From assembly GCA_944386885.1 (NCBI GenBank), contig CALXCU010000069.1, positions 1-32,580 on the forward strand: a stretch of DNA of 32,580 nt. Reading direction: 5' to 3'. Source of the stretch: an uncultured Oscillospiraceae bacterium (GTDB taxonomy: Bacteria; Bacillota; Clostridia; Oscillospirales; Oscillospiraceae). The position numbers and the translations under genes are program-made. How positions within the stretch are numbered: position 1 is the first letter of the stretch; each line of letters begins with the position of its first letter. Below the pieces are notes generated by a model that did not search any database, had not been told where the DNA came from, and worked only from the letters and a program-made list of their open reading frames with translations. Positions 8,746 through 16,409 of this stretch are shown here, piece by piece.

Positions 8746-9204
8746 TTATTCGGCCTCGTCCTCGCCGTCATGGTGGTGATGGCAGGAGCACCCTTCGTCC
8801 TCACAGCCGCATTCATCGGTCGACTGCAAGGAAAACTTCGCCTTACAGTTGGGGCACTGGACCTCGCCGGACTCCAGCGCATCGTCGTCGATGACCAGGT
8901 CCTCCTTGCAGTTGGGGCACTCGTTCTCGAAGAGATCGTCGTCGTCCTCACCGCCGCAGCCGCTCTGGCCGCCGTCCTCGTCCTCAAAGACCGCCTTCTC
9001 CACGTCGGAGAGGTCGTCCGAGATGGCATCGATCTCCTCGCCCAAGGCAGTGGCGTTCTCCTCCAGGTCCTCAATGGACAGGCCGATCTCCTCCAGGATG
9101 CCGATCATCACAGAGATGAGCTTGCCCTCCTTGGATTTGTTGGTATCCAGGTCCAGGCCCTCGGCCAGGCCCTTCAGGTACGCGACCTTCTCAGAAATAG
9201 TCAT
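8746..9204 (-). CDS. CD1247-type zinc-ribbon protein
   Basis: The 152-residue protein opens with the helical CD1247 N-terminal domain (SEKVAYLKGLAEGLDLD, IEDLEENATALGEEIDAISDDLSD; residues about 1-70), a family seen in Clostridia beside efp and pepP. A very acidic linker follows, then a zinc ribbon CPNC...CPNC (about 95-125) and a tail with Cys-Gly-Cys, Cys-Ser-Cys and four consecutive His. It is probably a soluble, zinc-binding cytoplasmic protein; no function is established to my knowledge. It lies downstream of efp, separated by a structured repeat, and upstream of feoAB. The metal-rich tail next to an iron transporter is suggestive only. AAAAAGGAGA precedes the ATG. Confidence 0.85.
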   Translation of the reverse strand: MTISEKVAYLKGLAEGLDLDTNKSKEGKLISVMIGILEEIGLSIEDLEENATALGEEIDAISDDLSDVEKAVFEDEDGGQSGCGGEDDDDLFENECPNCKEDLVIDDDALESGEVQCPNCKAKFSLQSTDECGCEDEGCSCHHHHDGEDEAE

Positions 9205-9252
9205 GTCAGTCTCCTTTTTCCGGCCTCGCAGGGCCTGTCGGTAAAATGGATC

Positions 9253-9428
9253 CGCGCCTCGCTGTGCGCCTGCTCCCGGGCGCTCAGACGCTTAACTATC
9301 ACGCCTCGCGCTCTCCGCAACGGCACACTGCTTGCCGCTGCGCCGAAAATGCCGCCGGACTTCGTCCGGCCTGTTTTTCGGCCTGCGCGCCTCGCTGTGC
9401 GCCTGCTCCCGGGCGCTCAGACGCTTAA
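9253..9428 (-). repeat. structured intergenic element, 1.3 copies of a 133-bp unit
   Basis: A 43-base sequence occurs twice without mismatch (9253-9295 and 9386-9428, period 133). Between the copies lie two further foldable parts: GCCGGAC-TTC-GTCCGGC (9354-9370) nested inside GCCGAAAA/TTTTCGGC (9342-9349, 9375-9382), and GCAACGGCA/TGCCGCTGC (9317-9325, 9333-9341, one G-T pair). The 43-base repeat also contains a short GCGCC/GGCGC hairpin. One copy starts exactly at the efp stop codon. The arrangement resembles a small mobile or REP-like element inserted after efp. No open frame in it looks like a gene. It may also act as a terminator or mRNA stabiliser. Confidence 0.8.
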
Positions 9429-9988
9429 GCCTTGCAGCGCTCCAGATACTCGCCGGTCCGGGTGTCGATCTTGATCTTATCGCCGGGATTGATGAACAGG
9501 GGCACCTTGATCTCCGCGCCGGTCTCCAGGGTGGCGGGCTTGGTCACATTGGTGGCGGTGTCGCCCCGGAAGCCGGGGTCGGTCTCAGTGACCTCCAGCT
9601 CCACAAAGGTGGGGGGCTCCACGGCGAAGATCTTGCCCTTGTAGCTGTTGATCTTGCAGGGCATGTTCTCCTTCACGAAGCGGAAGTTGTCCCCCAGGGT
9701 GTCGGCGCTGATGGGCACCAGATCGTAGGTCTCCGGGTCCATAAAGTAGTACAGGTCGCCGTCGTTATAGCTGTACTCCATATCCTTGCGCTCCACATAG
9801 GCCTGCTCGAACTTGGCGGTGGGGTTGAACGAGGTCTCAGTGACGGCGCCGGTGATGACGTTCTTCATCTTGGTGCGCACAAAGGCCGCACCCTTGCCGG
9901 GCTTGACGTGCTGGAACTCCACGACCTGCATCACCTGGCCGTCCATCTCGAAGGTCACGCCGTTGCGGAAATCACTGGCAGTAATCAT
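9425..9988 (-). CDS. efp: translation elongation factor P
   Basis: EF-P binds the ribosome between the P and E sites and rescues stalling at consecutive prolines. The 187-residue length is standard. The three beta-barrel domains are intact: domain I with [20 protein letters not shown], where Lys32 sits at the loop tip that is modified in bacteria; domain II with [11 protein letters not shown]; and domain III with the closing [16 protein letters not shown]. The start [10 protein letters not shown] at 9988 is preferred to an in-frame start at 10021 because GGAGG lies upstream and it fits the family N-terminus. It has its own promoter within the gap after pepP. Its stop codon forms part of the 43-base intergenic repeat. 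Confidence 0.97.
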   Translation of the reverse strand: MITASDFRNGVTFEMDGQVMQVVEFQHVKPGKGAAFVRTKMKNVITGAVTETSFNPTAKFEQAYVERKDMEYSYNDGDLYYFMDPETYDLVPISADTLGDNFRFVKENMPCKINSYKGKIFAVEPPTFVELEVTETDPGFRGDTATNVTKPATLETGAEIKVPLFINPGDKIKIDTRTGEYLERCKA

Positions 9989-10041
9989 TGGTAACACATC
10001 CTCCAAACGATTTGTAAACAATATAGTCCATTCGCGTTCTT

Positions 10042-10070
10042 ATTTTAACCTACTTTTCCCTGCTTGACAA
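10042..10070 (-). promoter_or_regulatory. sigma-A promoter for efp
   Basis: On the minus strand TTGTCA (10070-10065) and TAAAAT (10047-10042), each one base from consensus, are spaced by 17 bases and lie about 55 bases before the efp start. efp can therefore be expressed apart from the upstream pepP transcript. Confidence 0.7.
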
Positions 10071-10105
10071 GGGGGTAGCTGTGAAATGTTCTCTCCCCGC
10101 GCTTT

Positions 10106-11167
10106 TTAGAGCACCAGCAGCTCCCGGGGAGAGGCCGTGATGTCCTCGCAGCCCCCCACCGTGAGGATGAGCACGTCCTCGATACGCACGCCGAATTTCC
10201 CGGGCAGATAGATGCCCGGCTCGGCGGAGATGACCGCCCCGGCCGGCAGAGGGCCGTGGTTTCCGGGAGCGGCGTTGGGGAACTCGTGGATCTCAATGCC
10301 CACTCCATGGCCGAAGCTGTGGCCGAAATAGGCCCCGTACCCGGCTTCCGCAATGACCTGGGCGGCGGCATTGTGTACATCGCACCCCAGCGCCCCCGCC
10401 CGGGCCGCGGCAATGCCCGCGTTCTGGGCGGCCAGGACGGTGTTGTAGACCCGGCGCATCTCCTCCGTCGGCTCCCCCAGGGCCACCGTGCGGGTCATAT
10501 CCGAGCAGTAGCCGCCATATACGCATCCAAAGTCCATGGTGATGAACTCCCCCCTGCCCACCTTCCGGGAGCCTGGGACGGCGTGGGGCTTGCTGCCGTT
10601 GGGCCCGGAGGCTACGATGGGGTCAAAGGACATCCGTTCCGCCCCCCGGCGGAGCATCTCGTACTGGAGGCGGGCGCCGATCTCGCTCTCGGTGAGGCCG
10701 GGGCGCAGGAAGGAGCAGATGTCTGAAAAAGCCTCGTCCGTGATGCGCTGGGCCTGGCGCATGGCGGCCAGCTCCTCCGGGTCCTTGCACTCCCGGAGGG
10801 TGCGCAGCAGCTTCTGGGCGGGCACCAGCTCGCAGGGCAGGTCCTGGTAGCTCCGGTACTCCTCCAGGGTAAGGTAACTCTCCTCGATGCCCAGGCGATG
10901 CACCCCCAGCTCCTCCACTGCCCGGCGCAGGAGGGCCTTCCGTCCGGTCTCCCGGGTGGTCATGGTGATGGCCGCCCCGGTCACCTGGGCCTGGGCCGCC
11001 TCGATATAGCGGGAGTCGGTGAAGTAGCGGCTCTCCCTTGGGGACACCACCGCCAGTCCCTCCCCGTGGAAGCCCACCGCATAGAACTCCCCCGGCGCGC
11101 TGGTCACCAGCATGGCGTCCAGGCCGTGCTCCTCCAGCTTCGATGTGATTTCCTTCAGATGGTTCAT
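10106..11167 (-). CDS. M24 family Xaa-Pro aminopeptidase
   Basis: The 353-residue cytoplasmic metallopeptidase removes N-terminal residues preceding proline from peptides. An N-terminal creatinase-like domain (about 1-125) precedes the pita-bread catalytic domain. All five dinuclear-metal ligands are in place: Asp212 (MDFGCVYGG), Asp223 (CSDMTRT), His287 (GHSFGHGVG), Glu316 (SAEPGIY) and Glu330 (VRIEDV). The conserved HAVPGSR loop is also present. Start ATG 11167 follows AAAGGAAG; it lies 31 bases after the endonuclease IV-like stop, so the two are likely cotranscribed. The pepP-efp order is common in Firmicutes. Length matches the Bacillus YqhT/PepQ group (about 350). Confidence 0.93.
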   Translation of the reverse strand: MNHLKEITSKLEEHGLDAMLVTSAPGEFYAVGFHGEGLAVVSPRESRYFTDSRYIEAAQAQVTGAAITMTTRETGRKALLRRAVEELGVHRLGIEESYLTLEEYRSYQDLPCELVPAQKLLRTLRECKDPEELAAMRQAQRITDEAFSDICSFLRPGLTESEIGARLQYEMLRRGAERMSFDPIVASGPNGSKPHAVPGSRKVGRGEFITMDFGCVYGGYCSDMTRTVALGEPTEEMRRVYNTVLAAQNAGIAAARAGALGCDVHNAAAQVIAEAGYGAYFGHSFGHGVGIEIHEFPNAAPGNHGPLPAGAVISAEPGIYLPGKFGVRIEDVLILTVGGCEDITASPRELLVL

Positions 11168-11198
11168 CTCGCGCTTCCTTTCTCTGGATGAGAGCTCT

Positions 11199-12059
11199 CT
11201 AAAGAGCCTGCAAAAACTGCTCATAGGCCCGCTTCATCGTCAGGGCATCCTCGGCCTGAGTGCCCGCTGACTCGCAGATAATCGTGGGGCTCCAGCCCCG
11301 GCGGGCCAGGGCCTTCATCAATGGCAGGTGGTCGGGGCCAAATTCCTCTTGGGCGAAGGTCAGGTGCATCTTTTCGCCCCCCTTGGGGGTAAACTGGATG
11401 CGGGAGAAATGGCTGTGGAAACGGCTGGCCCGCGCCTCCCCCAGGGCGGCGGAGAGCTTGTCCAGCATTCGCTCGGTGGCCTCCTCTCCCTCCTCGGCCC
11501 CCAGGCTGCGGGCGTAGAGGTGCCCAAAGTCCACCGTGGGCAGGAGCCGCCCGTCCACCTGGCACAGCTCCAGCACCTCATCCAGGTCCCCCAGCTGGTT
11601 GATCTTGCCCATAGTCTCGGGGCAGAGGGTAATGTGCCCCAGCCCCGCCCGGTCGCAGGCGGCCACTACCGCCTCCAGGGACGTCTGGGCAATGGCCAGG
11701 GCCTCCCGCCGGGTGCGCTTCATCAGGGCTCCCGAGTGGATGACTACCCGCTCGGCCCCCATCCAGTCGGCCGCCCGGCAGGCGGCGGTGATATATCCGA
11801 TGGTCTTTTCCAGGCTCTCTGGGTCAGGGTTAGCCAGGTTGATGAAATAGGGCGCGTGGAGGGAGAGCTTTACCCCCGCCGCTCGGGCCCGCTCCCCCAG
11901 CTTCCGGGCGCTCTCCTCCCCAATGTGGACTCCTTTGCCGCACTGGTATTCGTAGGCGTCCAGGCCCATGGCCTTCACCCACGCCGGCGCGTCTAGGGAA
12001 GACTTGTATGCCCGGGAGAAGGAGTCGGAGTTCCCCGCGGGTCCAAACCATACGCTCAT
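11199..12059 (-). CDS. endonuclease IV-like TIM-barrel protein
   Basis: The 286-residue protein has the length and fold signature of AP endonuclease IV (Nfo), which cuts abasic DNA using a trinuclear zinc site. Candidate metal ligands fall at nearly the canonical positions: His68 (LHAPY), His108 (VIHSG), Glu148 (CPETMG), Asp177 and His180 (TVDFGHLYA), His215 or 217, His232 and Glu263 (ICES). At the usual D-x-H motif near 230 the sequence reads K-M-H, so one acidic ligand appears replaced. Activity as a true AP endonuclease is likely but not assured. The ATG at 12059 is one base after the yqeG stop with AAAGGAG overlapping its end, giving tight translational coupling. Confidence 0.85.
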   Translation of the reverse strand: MSVWFGPAGNSDSFSRAYKSSLDAPAWVKAMGLDAYEYQCGKGVHIGEESARKLGERARAAGVKLSLHAPYFINLANPDPESLEKTIGYITAACRAADWMGAERVVIHSGALMKRTRREALAIAQTSLEAVVAACDRAGLGHITLCPETMGKINQLGDLDEVLELCQVDGRLLPTVDFGHLYARSLGAEEGEEATERMLDKLSAALGEARASRFHSHFSRIQFTPKGGEKMHLTFAQEEFGPDHLPLMKALARRGWSPTIICESAGTQAEDALTMKRAYEQFLQAL

Positions 12060-12060
12060 G

Positions 12061-12618
12061 CTATCGGCTCCTTTGCTGGGACAGGGCCCGGAACGGCCAC
12101 TCGGCGGCGTAGCGGAGGTAACGCCCCGGGTTGCCCGAGAGCCGGATGGGCTCCACCAGAATCGTGTGCACCCCGGCCCGGTTCCCGCCCAAAATGTCCG
12201 TGAAGATCTGGTCCCCCACGATGGCGGTCCGCTCCGCCGGGACCCCCGCCTCCTCCATGGCCCGGAGAAAGCCCCCCCGCTTGGGCTTGCCCGCATGGCC
12301 CAGGAACGGGACCCCCAGGGCCCGGGCAAACCGGGCCGGGCGGCCGGGTTTGCGGCTGTTGGAGAGGATAAAAAGGGTCACCCCCGCCGTCCGGAGCTTC
12401 TGAGTCCAGCTGCGCAGGGCCTCCTCCGGCTCGGGCACGCCGTAGGGGGCCAGGGTGTTGTCCAGATCGGCCAGCAGCAGGGCAATTCCCGCCCGGGTCA
12501 GGTCCTCTGGGCGGATGTCGTAGACGCTGCGGAACGTCTGGTCCGCCAGGAGTGGAAAGGCCAGTGTTCTCACCTCGATGCTTCTAATCGCGGGGCCGGG
12601 CGCATAGCCATAGAGCAC
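12061..12618 (-). CDS. yqeG: YqeG-family HAD phosphatase
   Basis: This cytoplasmic HAD IIIA phosphatase has the nucleophile motif DLDNTL (Asp51/Asp53 from this start), the second motif ILSNSRK, the Lys of GKPKRGGF and the acidic motif VGDQIFTDILGGNRAG. The substrate is not settled in the family; a role linked to ribosome or lipid phosphate metabolism has been suggested. The frame opens with GTG at 12618. An alternative GTG at 12573 would give about 170 residues, closer to the family norm, starting just before FPLLADQTFRSVYDI; neither has a strong ribosome site. It heads the minus-strand series yqeG, nfo-like, pepP and perhaps efp. Confidence 0.88.
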   Translation of the reverse strand: MLYGYAPGPAIRSIEVRTLAFPLLADQTFRSVYDIRPEDLTRAGIALLLADLDNTLAPYGVPEPEEALRSWTQKLRTAGVTLFILSNSRKPGRPARFARALGVPFLGHAGKPKRGGFLRAMEEAGVPAERTAIVGDQIFTDILGGNRAGVHTILVEPIRLSGNPGRYLRYAAEWPFRALSQQRSR

Positions 12619-12638
12619 GGCGGCCGCTCCGCCCGAAC

Positions 12639-12667
12639 ATTATATCACCCCGCCTGCGGGGGAACAA
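12639..12667 (-). promoter_or_regulatory. putative promoter of the yqeG operon
   Basis: On the minus strand a perfect TATAAT (12644-12639) follows TTGTTC (12667-12662) with 17-base spacing. Transcription would begin near 12632, giving a very short leader for the GTG at 12618 and a normal one for the GTG at 12573. The -35 box matches only in its TTG part. Confidence 0.45.
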
Positions 12668-12681
12668 GGGGGTCTTTTCCC

Positions 12682-13467
12682 ATGGCTGACACACCCGCGC
12701 TGCTCGTTCTCACCCCGCCCGGCCAGGTCCGGGCCGTTCAGGCCGCCGGCCTCACGCCGGCCCACCTGGCCTACCGGGTGGGGGCGGGGCCCCATCTCTT
12801 CCGCTCCAAGACCCCCGTGGCCCTCCGGGGCGGGGTGCTGGCCCTGGACGCCCAGGGCTTCCAGGGCCGCGGGGAGCCGGGTCCTTTCTGCCAAGAGGTG
12901 CTCCGGGAATGCGCCGCCCGGGGATTCCAGGGGGTGCTCTGCGCCTTTGACGGTCCTCCGATTCCCCTGCTGCGCTCGGCAGTCGCCGAGCTGGAGCCCC
13001 TTCTGACCCGGCGGGGCTGGCCTCTCTATGTGACCGAGCCCTACGCCGCCGGCGGGGCCCGGGTGCTCATCTCCTCCGCCCTGTCGGGGGGCTCCCTGCG
13101 CTTGCGCCTGGAGGAGGCCGTAGAGCGCTACGGCCGGGAGCGGGTCGTCTTGCGCGTAGAGCGGGTGGCCGAGGACTTCCCCCTCCCCTCCCCCGGCGGC
13201 TCAGGCGTCCCCCTCACCCAAGAGGAGCTGGCGCGGCGGCTGGAGGAGCGCGCCCCGGCGGTGTTCTTTTCCAGCGAGCTGTGCGCCCACTACTTCACCT
13301 ACATGGAACAAGATGGAGCCCACTTCGTCCTCTTCGACGACGCGGGCTCCATCCGCAAAAAACTCCAGGTGGCCGGGGACCTGGGCATCTCCCGGGCCGT
13401 GCTCTCCTACCCCCAGGTGGAGGATCTGCTGCCCGAGCTTCTCAGGTCTCCTTCAGGCGGGAGATGA
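12682..13467 (+). CDS. uncharacterised protein, possible GH18-like barrel
   Basis: The 261-residue protein is not one I can name. It has no signal peptide or membrane segment. Alternating short strands and helices, with phrases such as FQGVLCAFDGPP, WPLYVTEPYA, APAVFFSSELCAHYFTYMEQDGAHF and FVLFDDAGSIRKKLQVAGDLG, recall the TIM-barrel halves of YaaH/spore-cortex-type GH18 proteins, where a similar D-x-x-S-I-x-x-K helix follows a late strand. The canonical DxxDxDxE catalytic motif is absent, so enzymatic activity is doubtful. The ATG at 12682 is supported by AAGGGGGT. It diverges from yqeG across about 60 bases and its 3' end overlaps the Sel1-repeat gene tail-to-tail by 26 bases. Confidence 0.7.
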   Translation: MADTPALLVLTPPGQVRAVQAAGLTPAHLAYRVGAGPHLFRSKTPVALRGGVLALDAQGFQGRGEPGPFCQEVLRECAARGFQGVLCAFDGPPIPLLRSAVAELEPLLTRRGWPLYVTEPYAAGGARVLISSALSGGSLRLRLEEAVERYGRERVVLRVERVAEDFPLPSPGGSGVPLTQEELARRLEERAPAVFFSSELCAHYFTYMEQDGAHFVLFDDAGSIRKKLQVAGDLGISRAVLSYPQVEDLLPELLRSPSGGR

Positions 13468-16000
13468 GGTCCTTCAGGCTGCTGCGCAGGACCGGGTCCT
13501 CCTCCTCCGCCAGGTCGGCGCTGTCCAGGGCCCGGCGGCACAGGCGCAGGGCCTCCTTCCGGTCGGGGGGAACCGCCTTTCCGTCGGCATAGCACAGGGC
13601 CAGGCGGTACATCCCCTCGGCGTCCTGCTTGTCCGCCGACTCCTGATAGTACTGGAACGCCTTGCTCAGGTTGGAGGGCACCTGGATCCCCTCCTCGTAG
13701 AAGCGGCCCAAGGCGCACAGGGCGCTGCCCTCCCCCAGCTTGGCCGAGCGGCGGTAGTAGGAAAAGGCCTTCTTCAGATCGGGCTCCACCCCCTGCCCCA
13801 GCTCGTAACACTCGCCCAGATTGTACAGGGCCACGTTGTGGTTGCGCCGGGCGGCCCGGCGGTAGAGCTTCACCGCCGCACCGAAATCCTGGCGCACCCC
13901 CTGGCCCCGGCGGTAGAGCTCCCCCAGATTGTTCTGGCCCCGGGCGCTGCCCGCGTCGGCGGCCTTCTGATACCACGCGGCTGCGCTGGCGTAGTCCTGA
14001 GCCACCCCCCGGCCGTGGGAGTAGCACCAGGCCAGGTTGCACATGCCGTTGGTGTCCCCCGCCTGGGCGGCCCGCTGGTAGAGGTCTACCGCCGCGGGCC
14101 AGCTCTGCTCCACGCCGTCGCCGGTCTCATAGCGGTAGCCCATGGAGCACAGGGCGGGGGGATAATTCTGCCCCGCGGCCAGGCGCATCCACTCCAGGGC
14201 GGCGGCTGGGTCCCGCTTGACCCCCTCCCCCCGCTCATAGCAGTAGCTCAGGTTATACCGGGCCCGGGGGTGCTCCAACTCGGCGGCCTTCCGGTACCAC
14301 TCGGCGGCCTTCTTATGGCTCTTGCGCACCCCCCGGCCGCAGTCGTAGAACCAGCCCAGGTTGCACATGGCGTCGGCGTCCCCCCGCTGGGCGCTCTCCA
14401 GGTAGCAGCGGGCGGCCTGGCGGTCGTCCTGCTCCACGCCCTCGCCCCGCTCGTAGCACAGGCCCAGCATGCACAGCGCGTCGGCATCCCCCTGAATGGC
14501 GGCCTTGCGGAACCAGGACACTGCCGCCTCTGGGTCCCGCGCCACCCCGATCCCCTTCAGGAAGAGCCAGCCCAGGTTGTACTGGGAGGGCGTATCCCCC
14601 CGCTGGGCGGCCCAGCGGTACCAGCGGGCGGCCTCGCCCCAGTCCTGGGTCATGCCCCAGCCCCGCTCCGCGGCCAGCCCCAGGTAAAACCCCGCCCGGC
14701 TGATCTCCCGTTCCGCAGCCTTGCGGAACCACTCCACTGCCTTCGTCCGGTCCTCGCGCACGCCCCGGCCGTTCCAGCAGCACTGGCCCAGCCAGAAGGC
14801 CCCCTCGCCATAGCCGTGGTCCCAGGCGCGCTGGAACCAGAAGAGAGCCTGCCTGTCATCCTGCGCCGCACCGCACAGGCCGAAATAAGCGTTGATCCCC
14901 AGATAGCACTCAGCCCGGCTGTAGCCCTGCTCCGCCGCCCGGCGGTAGCACTCCATGGCGCCCTCCGGGTCGGCAGGGGTCCCCTGGCCCCGCTCCAGGC
15001 AGACGCCCAGATTGGTCAGGGCCCGGGGGTCGTCCTGGGCGGCGGCCTTCCGGTACCACTCCACCGCCTGGACCGGGTCCTTCTCCACCCCCTGGCCAAA
15101 CTCGTAGCACCAGGCCAGGTTGCACTGCCCGGCTGCGTCCCCCAGCTCCCCCGCCCGGCGGTAGAGCTCGGCAGCCTTGCCCCAGTCCTGTTCCACCCCG
15201 CGGCCCAGCTCGTAGCACAGGCCCAGGTCCCGCAGGCCCCGGGGCTCGCCTGCTGCCGCGGCGGCGGCATACCAGTGGGCGGCCTGCTCCAGGTCGCTCT
15301 CCACACCAAGCCCCGTCTCGTAGCAGTAACCCATGTAATAGAACCCTGGCGGATAACCCTGGCCGGCGGCCATCTGGTACCAGTGGAAAGCCTTTTTCCC
15401 GTCGGGCTCCACCCCATCTCCCGCTGCAAAACGCCGGGCCAGCTCCAGCTGGGCCTGGGGCGCCCCCTGGAAGGCGGCGGCCTTGAGCCAGTACAGAGAC
15501 TGCTCCAGGTCTACCGCCGCGCCAATGCCGTCGTGATAGCAGTAGGAGAGCAGGGCCTGGGCCCGGGAAAAGCCCTCTTCTGCGGCCTTTTGGTACCACT
15601 GCACCGCTTGCGCCGGGTCAGTCATGGTCCCAACGCCCTCCTGAAGGCAGTAGCCCAGGTTGCACATGGCGGGCGGGTAGCCAAGCTCCGCCGCCTGCCG
15701 GTAGAGCCAGACCGCCTGCCGCGGGTCGGCGGCCGTGCCCACGCCGTTTTCCATGCACCAGCCCAGATTGCTGATCCCGGAGGCGTCCCCCAGGGCCGCC
15801 GAGCGGCGGAAGCACGCCAAGGCGCGTGTCCCGCCCCGCTCCCCCTGGTCGGCCCAAAAAGCCCCCAGGGCGGACCACTCCCCGCCGCTCAGGCTCTCCT
15901 CCGCCGCCGGGAGCATGGTGCGCCCGCAGGCGGGGCAGCACTCCGGCTGCTCCCCCTCTACAATACAGGGGCATTCAGGATTGGTACAGCGGTAGATCAT
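13442..16000 (-). CDS. zinc-ribbon protein with about 21 Sel1-like repeats
   Basis: The 852-residue protein starts with a Cys-rich knuckle (CTNPECPC, then CCPACGRT; residues 1-27). It continues with about 21 consecutive 36-residue Sel1-like repeats with the pattern A-x-x-x-LG-x-C-Y-x-x-G-x-GV-x-x-D-x-x-x-A-x-x-WY-x-x-A-A-x-x-G, from about residue 60 to 825, and ends with a short acidic helix. Such arrays fold into alpha-solenoids that scaffold protein complexes. No signal peptide is present, so it should act in the cytoplasm. Partners are unknown. Start ATG 16000 follows GGGGGAG; an upstream in-frame start at 16066 lies at the promoter. Many repeats keep paired Cys near the loop (for example CNLGWCY). 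Confidence 0.9.
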   Translation of the reverse strand: MIYRCTNPECPCIVEGEQPECCPACGRTMLPAAEESLSGGEWSALGAFWADQGERGGTRALACFRRSAALGDASGISNLGWCMENGVGTAADPRQAVWLYRQAAELGYPPAMCNLGYCLQEGVGTMTDPAQAVQWYQKAAEEGFSRAQALLSYCYHDGIGAAVDLEQSLYWLKAAAFQGAPQAQLELARRFAAGDGVEPDGKKAFHWYQMAAGQGYPPGFYYMGYCYETGLGVESDLEQAAHWYAAAAAAGEPRGLRDLGLCYELGRGVEQDWGKAAELYRRAGELGDAAGQCNLAWCYEFGQGVEKDPVQAVEWYRKAAAQDDPRALTNLGVCLERGQGTPADPEGAMECYRRAAEQGYSRAECYLGINAYFGLCGAAQDDRQALFWFQRAWDHGYGEGAFWLGQCCWNGRGVREDRTKAVEWFRKAAEREISRAGFYLGLAAERGWGMTQDWGEAARWYRWAAQRGDTPSQYNLGWLFLKGIGVARDPEAAVSWFRKAAIQGDADALCMLGLCYERGEGVEQDDRQAARCYLESAQRGDADAMCNLGWFYDCGRGVRKSHKKAAEWYRKAAELEHPRARYNLSYCYERGEGVKRDPAAALEWMRLAAGQNYPPALCSMGYRYETGDGVEQSWPAAVDLYQRAAQAGDTNGMCNLAWCYSHGRGVAQDYASAAAWYQKAADAGSARGQNNLGELYRRGQGVRQDFGAAVKLYRRAARRNHNVALYNLGECYELGQGVEPDLKKAFSYYRRSAKLGEGSALCALGRFYEEGIQVPSNLSKAFQYYQESADKQDAEGMYRLALCYADGKAVPPDRKEALRLCRRALDSADLAEEEDPVLRSSLKDLISRLKET

Positions 16001-16056
16001 GGCGCGCTCCCCCTTTTTCCCAGGGCTGATGATTCCGATTCGTAATATTTGCTTCC

Positions 16057-16085
16057 ATTGTAACACTTTTTCCCCCTTGTGACAA
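16057..16085 (-). promoter_or_regulatory. sigma-A promoter of the Sel1-repeat gene
   Basis: On the minus strand TTGTCA (16085-16080) and TACAAT (16062-16057), each one base off consensus, are spaced by 17 bases. The promoter sits directly behind the rpsU terminator and about 60 bases before the start codon. Confidence 0.7.
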
Positions 16086-16092
16086 GGGAATC

Positions 16093-16125
16093 AAAGAAAA
16101 GCCCCGCACCAGAGTGGTGCGGGGC
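16093..16125 (-). terminator. intrinsic terminator of rpsU
   Basis: An 11-bp perfect GC-rich stem (16101-16111 with 16115-16125, three-base loop) is followed on the minus strand by TTTTCTTT. It starts 22 bases after the rpsU stop. Confidence 0.9.
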
Positions 16126-16147
16126 CAAATTCTGCCTGCGTTATGCG

Positions 16148-16330
16148 TTAATAGAACTTCTTGCGGTTCTTGCGGGCCGCCTCGGACTTCTTGCGGCGCT
16201 TGACGCTCGGGCTCTCATAGTGCTCACGCTTGCGCACCTCGGCCAGGACGCCCGACTTGGCGCAGCTGCGCTTGAAGCGCTTCAGGGCGTTCTCCAGGGA
16301 CTCGCCATCTTTTACACGGACTTCCGACAT
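16148..16330 (-). CDS. rpsU: 30S ribosomal protein S21
   Basis: The 60-residue product is ribosomal protein bS21, which sits near the anti-Shine-Dalgarno region of the small subunit. The sequence is typical throughout: [21 protein letters not shown] at the start, the conserved [20 protein letters not shown], and a basic end NRKKFY. Start ATG 16330 is preceded by GGGAGGGG. The gene stands alone between its own consensus promoter and a strong terminator. It is usually near dnaG/rpoD or GatB-YqeY genes, so its place beside leuS is a local arrangement. Confidence 0.97.
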   Translation of the reverse strand: MSEVRVKDGESLENALKRFKRSCAKSGVLAEVRKREHYESPSVKRRKKSEAARKNRKKFY

Positions 16331-16409
16331 TTATTTCCCCTCCCTCCGAAGCAACGGATTCCGCTGCGAAAGGGCCACATACTGGTAGTTATGGCTTTAA
16401 CACTAAGAT

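Noticed and set aside
6694..9474. 926-codon open frame on the plus strand, antisense to feoAB
   Set aside because: It is a shadow of GC-rich coding on the minus strand; the translation has low complexity and resembles no family, while the minus strand encodes clear FeoAB and CD1247-like proteins.
13500..15900. CRISPR-like array because of regular repeats
   Set aside because: The period is about 108 bases, the repeats are imperfect and in frame, and they encode 36-residue Sel1 motifs.
13313..16045. 910-codon open frame on the plus strand, with repeated GGxPVP-like phrases
   Set aside because: The periodicity comes from the 108-base Sel1 repeats read antisense; the minus strand matches Sel1 repeats throughout.
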